A stretch of 64,000 nucleotides of DNA, taken from positions 1 to 64,000 of IMG/VR virus record IMGVR_UViG_3300020160_001966. One strand, written 5' to 3'. The notes below the pieces were generated by a model. That model was not told the origin of the DNA, did not search any database, and saw nothing but the letters and a program-made list of their open reading frames with translations. The position numbers were made by a program, and so were the translations under genes. The stretch comes from a virus. Positions within the stretch are counted from its first letter, which is position 1; the number at the start of each line of letters is the position of its first letter. Positions 63,087 to 64,000 of this stretch are shown piece by piece.

Positions 63087-63497
63087 TTAGTCTTTTTTAC
63101 TAACATCAACCAACCCACCATTTATTTTAATAAATGGTTCTCCCAATAACACCTTATATTCATTTTCCGTTCTATCCGCAATTGAAAATGGAACGTTGGA
63201 ATATTTTTTACCATTTATAGAAACATTAAATTCAACCACTGGTCTATTTTCTTTATTGCCAGATCCTATATGTATTTTTATATCGTCTTTAAATGGACAT
63301 GTTATTATTTTCCCATCTATGGTTTCGAACGTAACTTGTCCGTTTTTAGTAGCTTTGACTATACCATGTAAAACATTGTGTGCGGTATTTCCAGTATCTG
63401 TTTTTGCTTTTAAAAATCCAATACCTTCAATTTCAATATCCTCTACAATACCTAGAGCTTTTTCTAAAATAGTTTTATATAGTTTTATAAATTTCAC
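63087..63497 (-). CDS. Retropepsin-like aspartic protease with leader motif
   Basis: The 136-residue product starts with GTG 63497, TATAAATA 6 nt upstream, and reads KFIKLYKTILEKALGIVEDI with I-L-E before K. The body shows the retropepsin motif FLKAKTDTGNTAHN (D34-T35-G36) and the second motif YKVLLGEPFIKING (about 114-126). This is the pattern of the PF05618/RimK-linked retropepsin-like group. As a homodimer it could be an active aspartic protease. Cleavage target is unknown; packaging is inferred from the leader. Confidence 0.65.
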   Translation of the reverse strand: MKFIKLYKTILEKALGIVEDIEIEGIGFLKAKTDTGNTAHNVLHGIVKATKNGQVTFETIDGKIITCPFKDDIKIHIGSGNKENRPVVEFNVSINGKKYSNVPFSIADRTENEYKVLLGEPFIKINGGLVDVSKKD

Positions 63498-63503
63498 TTG
63501 AAT

Positions 63504-63517
63504 TATTTATATAAATA
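63504..63517. promoter_or_regulatory. Palindromic bidirectional late promoter
   Basis: TATTTATATAAATA is its own reverse complement and holds one TATAAATA on each strand, 5-6 nt from two divergent GTG starts (63497 minus and 63523 plus). One element may serve both genes. Confidence 0.65.
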
Positions 63518-63522
63518 ATAAG

Positions 63523-64000
63523 GTGAATAAAGATTGTTATTTAATTTTTGAACAATATAGATTAATTTCAGAAAATTTAATTCTAGAAAATGTACAAAAG
63601 GCTATAGAAATAAGAAACAAATATTACCCATCTTTAAAATATCAAGGAGAATTGATAGGAGATTATGAAGTTGAGGAAATATACAACGCCTTGGCTAGAC
63701 AGCAAGTGGCGAAAACGATATATTTGAATTGGATATTCCTTTTAATACAAAATCGTGTTCCTAGAATAATGGAAGATTTACAAACAATAGCCAAAAATTT
63801 AAAAGTTTTTAATTCCAAGAGTAGTAAAATAGCAGCAGATGGATACCCAACTCAACTTTTCAAACCAAATAAAGAATTAATATATAAAACACCTCAAGAC
63901 TTATATAAAGTTGTTGAAAATTATATGAATACTGATGATGTTGGTGAAAGAGGATTGTTAAAAACAGCTGAATATTTGAAATCAAAAGGAGAAGTTGGAA
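63523..64000 (+). CDS. Candidate packaged protein with leader motif (partial, right edge)
   Basis: This frame starts at GTG 63523; a stop at 63499 blocks extension, and the frame is open to the window end, giving at least 159 residues. It begins NKDCYLIFEQYRLISENLIL, closely matching the leader of the DPTG-SWP protein (NKDCELIFENY), with I-L-E before N. The rest is helical (QVAKTIYLNWIFLLIQNRVP, then basic regions). No family recognised. TATAAATA lies 5 nt upstream. Confidence 0.55.
   Translation, partial: MNKDCYLIFEQYRLISENLILENVQKAIEIRNKYYPSLKYQGELIGDYEVEEIYNALARQQVAKTIYLNWIFLLIQNRVPRIMEDLQTIAKNLKVFNSKSSKIAADGYPTQLFKPNKELIYKTPQDLYKVVENYMNTDDVGERGLLKTAEYLKSKGEVG

Noticed and set aside
1-64000. 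tRNA genes or mobile elements
   Set aside because: Gaps between genes are short, and I saw no cloverleaf with a CCA-type end, no transposase and no terminal inverted repeats; a tRNA search program would be decisive.

Overview
The window is part of the genome of a large, AT-rich, T4-superfamily contractile-tailed phage. The evidence is a terminase large subunit, sheath, tail tube, gp54/gp48-like tube initiator, gp5-like hub, gp22 scaffold and gp23 major capsid protein, many with recognisable T4-type motifs. Late-promoter octamers of the TATAAATA type stand in front of many genes. The lysis genes (a lipobox protein with a C-terminal membrane anchor, holin candidates and a GH24-like endolysin) imply a Gram-negative host. 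I cannot name the host. The portal (gp20) and prohead protease (gp21) are not in the window.

Layout. 1-13547 (minus strand): terminase, then the tail operon (tube-like protein, long sheath, tube, tube initiator, baseplate protein) running into fibre genes, including a beta-helix fibre, a Pro-Thr-repeat fibre and a protein with 13-residue tandem repeats cut by the left edge. 13610-15220 (plus): a UPF0489-like protein and an acidic protein. 15250-15338: two terminators back to back. 15368-25048 (minus): major capsid protein, scaffold, several head-cargo candidates, a flavin reductase-like protein, the gp5-like hub and a 3D-domain protein, with a Nudix hydrolase on the plus strand inside. 25097-27554 (plus): a DUF1599-like protein, Hsp20, and two virion proteins, the second with a Pro-Thr tail. 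27664-33998 (minus): first sugar cluster (glycosyltransferases and methyltransferases), followed by another Pro-Thr protein at 34096-34812. 34814-41329 (minus): phosphoesterase, membrane coiled-coil protein, class I ribonucleotide reductase (nrdB, ParB-like, nrdA) and small unknowns. 41362-45025: collar-domain fibre, small leader proteins, a large virion protein and a 56-residue membrane protein. 45041-46786 (plus): lysis cassette. 46783-54432: second sugar cluster. 54469-55376: two small virion proteins. 55380-64000: mostly short minus-strand genes, many starting with the same kind of leader, plus a P-loop kinase, an arginyltransferase-like protein and a methyltransferase.

Three things stand out. 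(1) About 17 otherwise unrelated proteins begin with a short leader ending in [ILV]-x-E followed by A, K, S, N, Q or M. This resembles the T4 capsid-targeting sequence that packages internal proteins into the prohead and is cut by the prohead protease. The apparent cargo includes a retropepsin-like protease, two peptidoglycan-hydrolase-like proteins, a Nudix hydrolase and a flavin reductase-like protein. (2) A glycosyltransferase cluster containing a GlcNAc-transferase (PF11397-like) lies directly between two mucin-like Pro-Thr repeat proteins, which suggests the phage may glycosylate its own fibres. (3) About 22 genes carry a TAAATA core 5-7 nt before ATG or GTG. If this works as a T4-type late promoter, the mRNA would start at or next to the start codon. 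All three are inferences from sequence and need testing.
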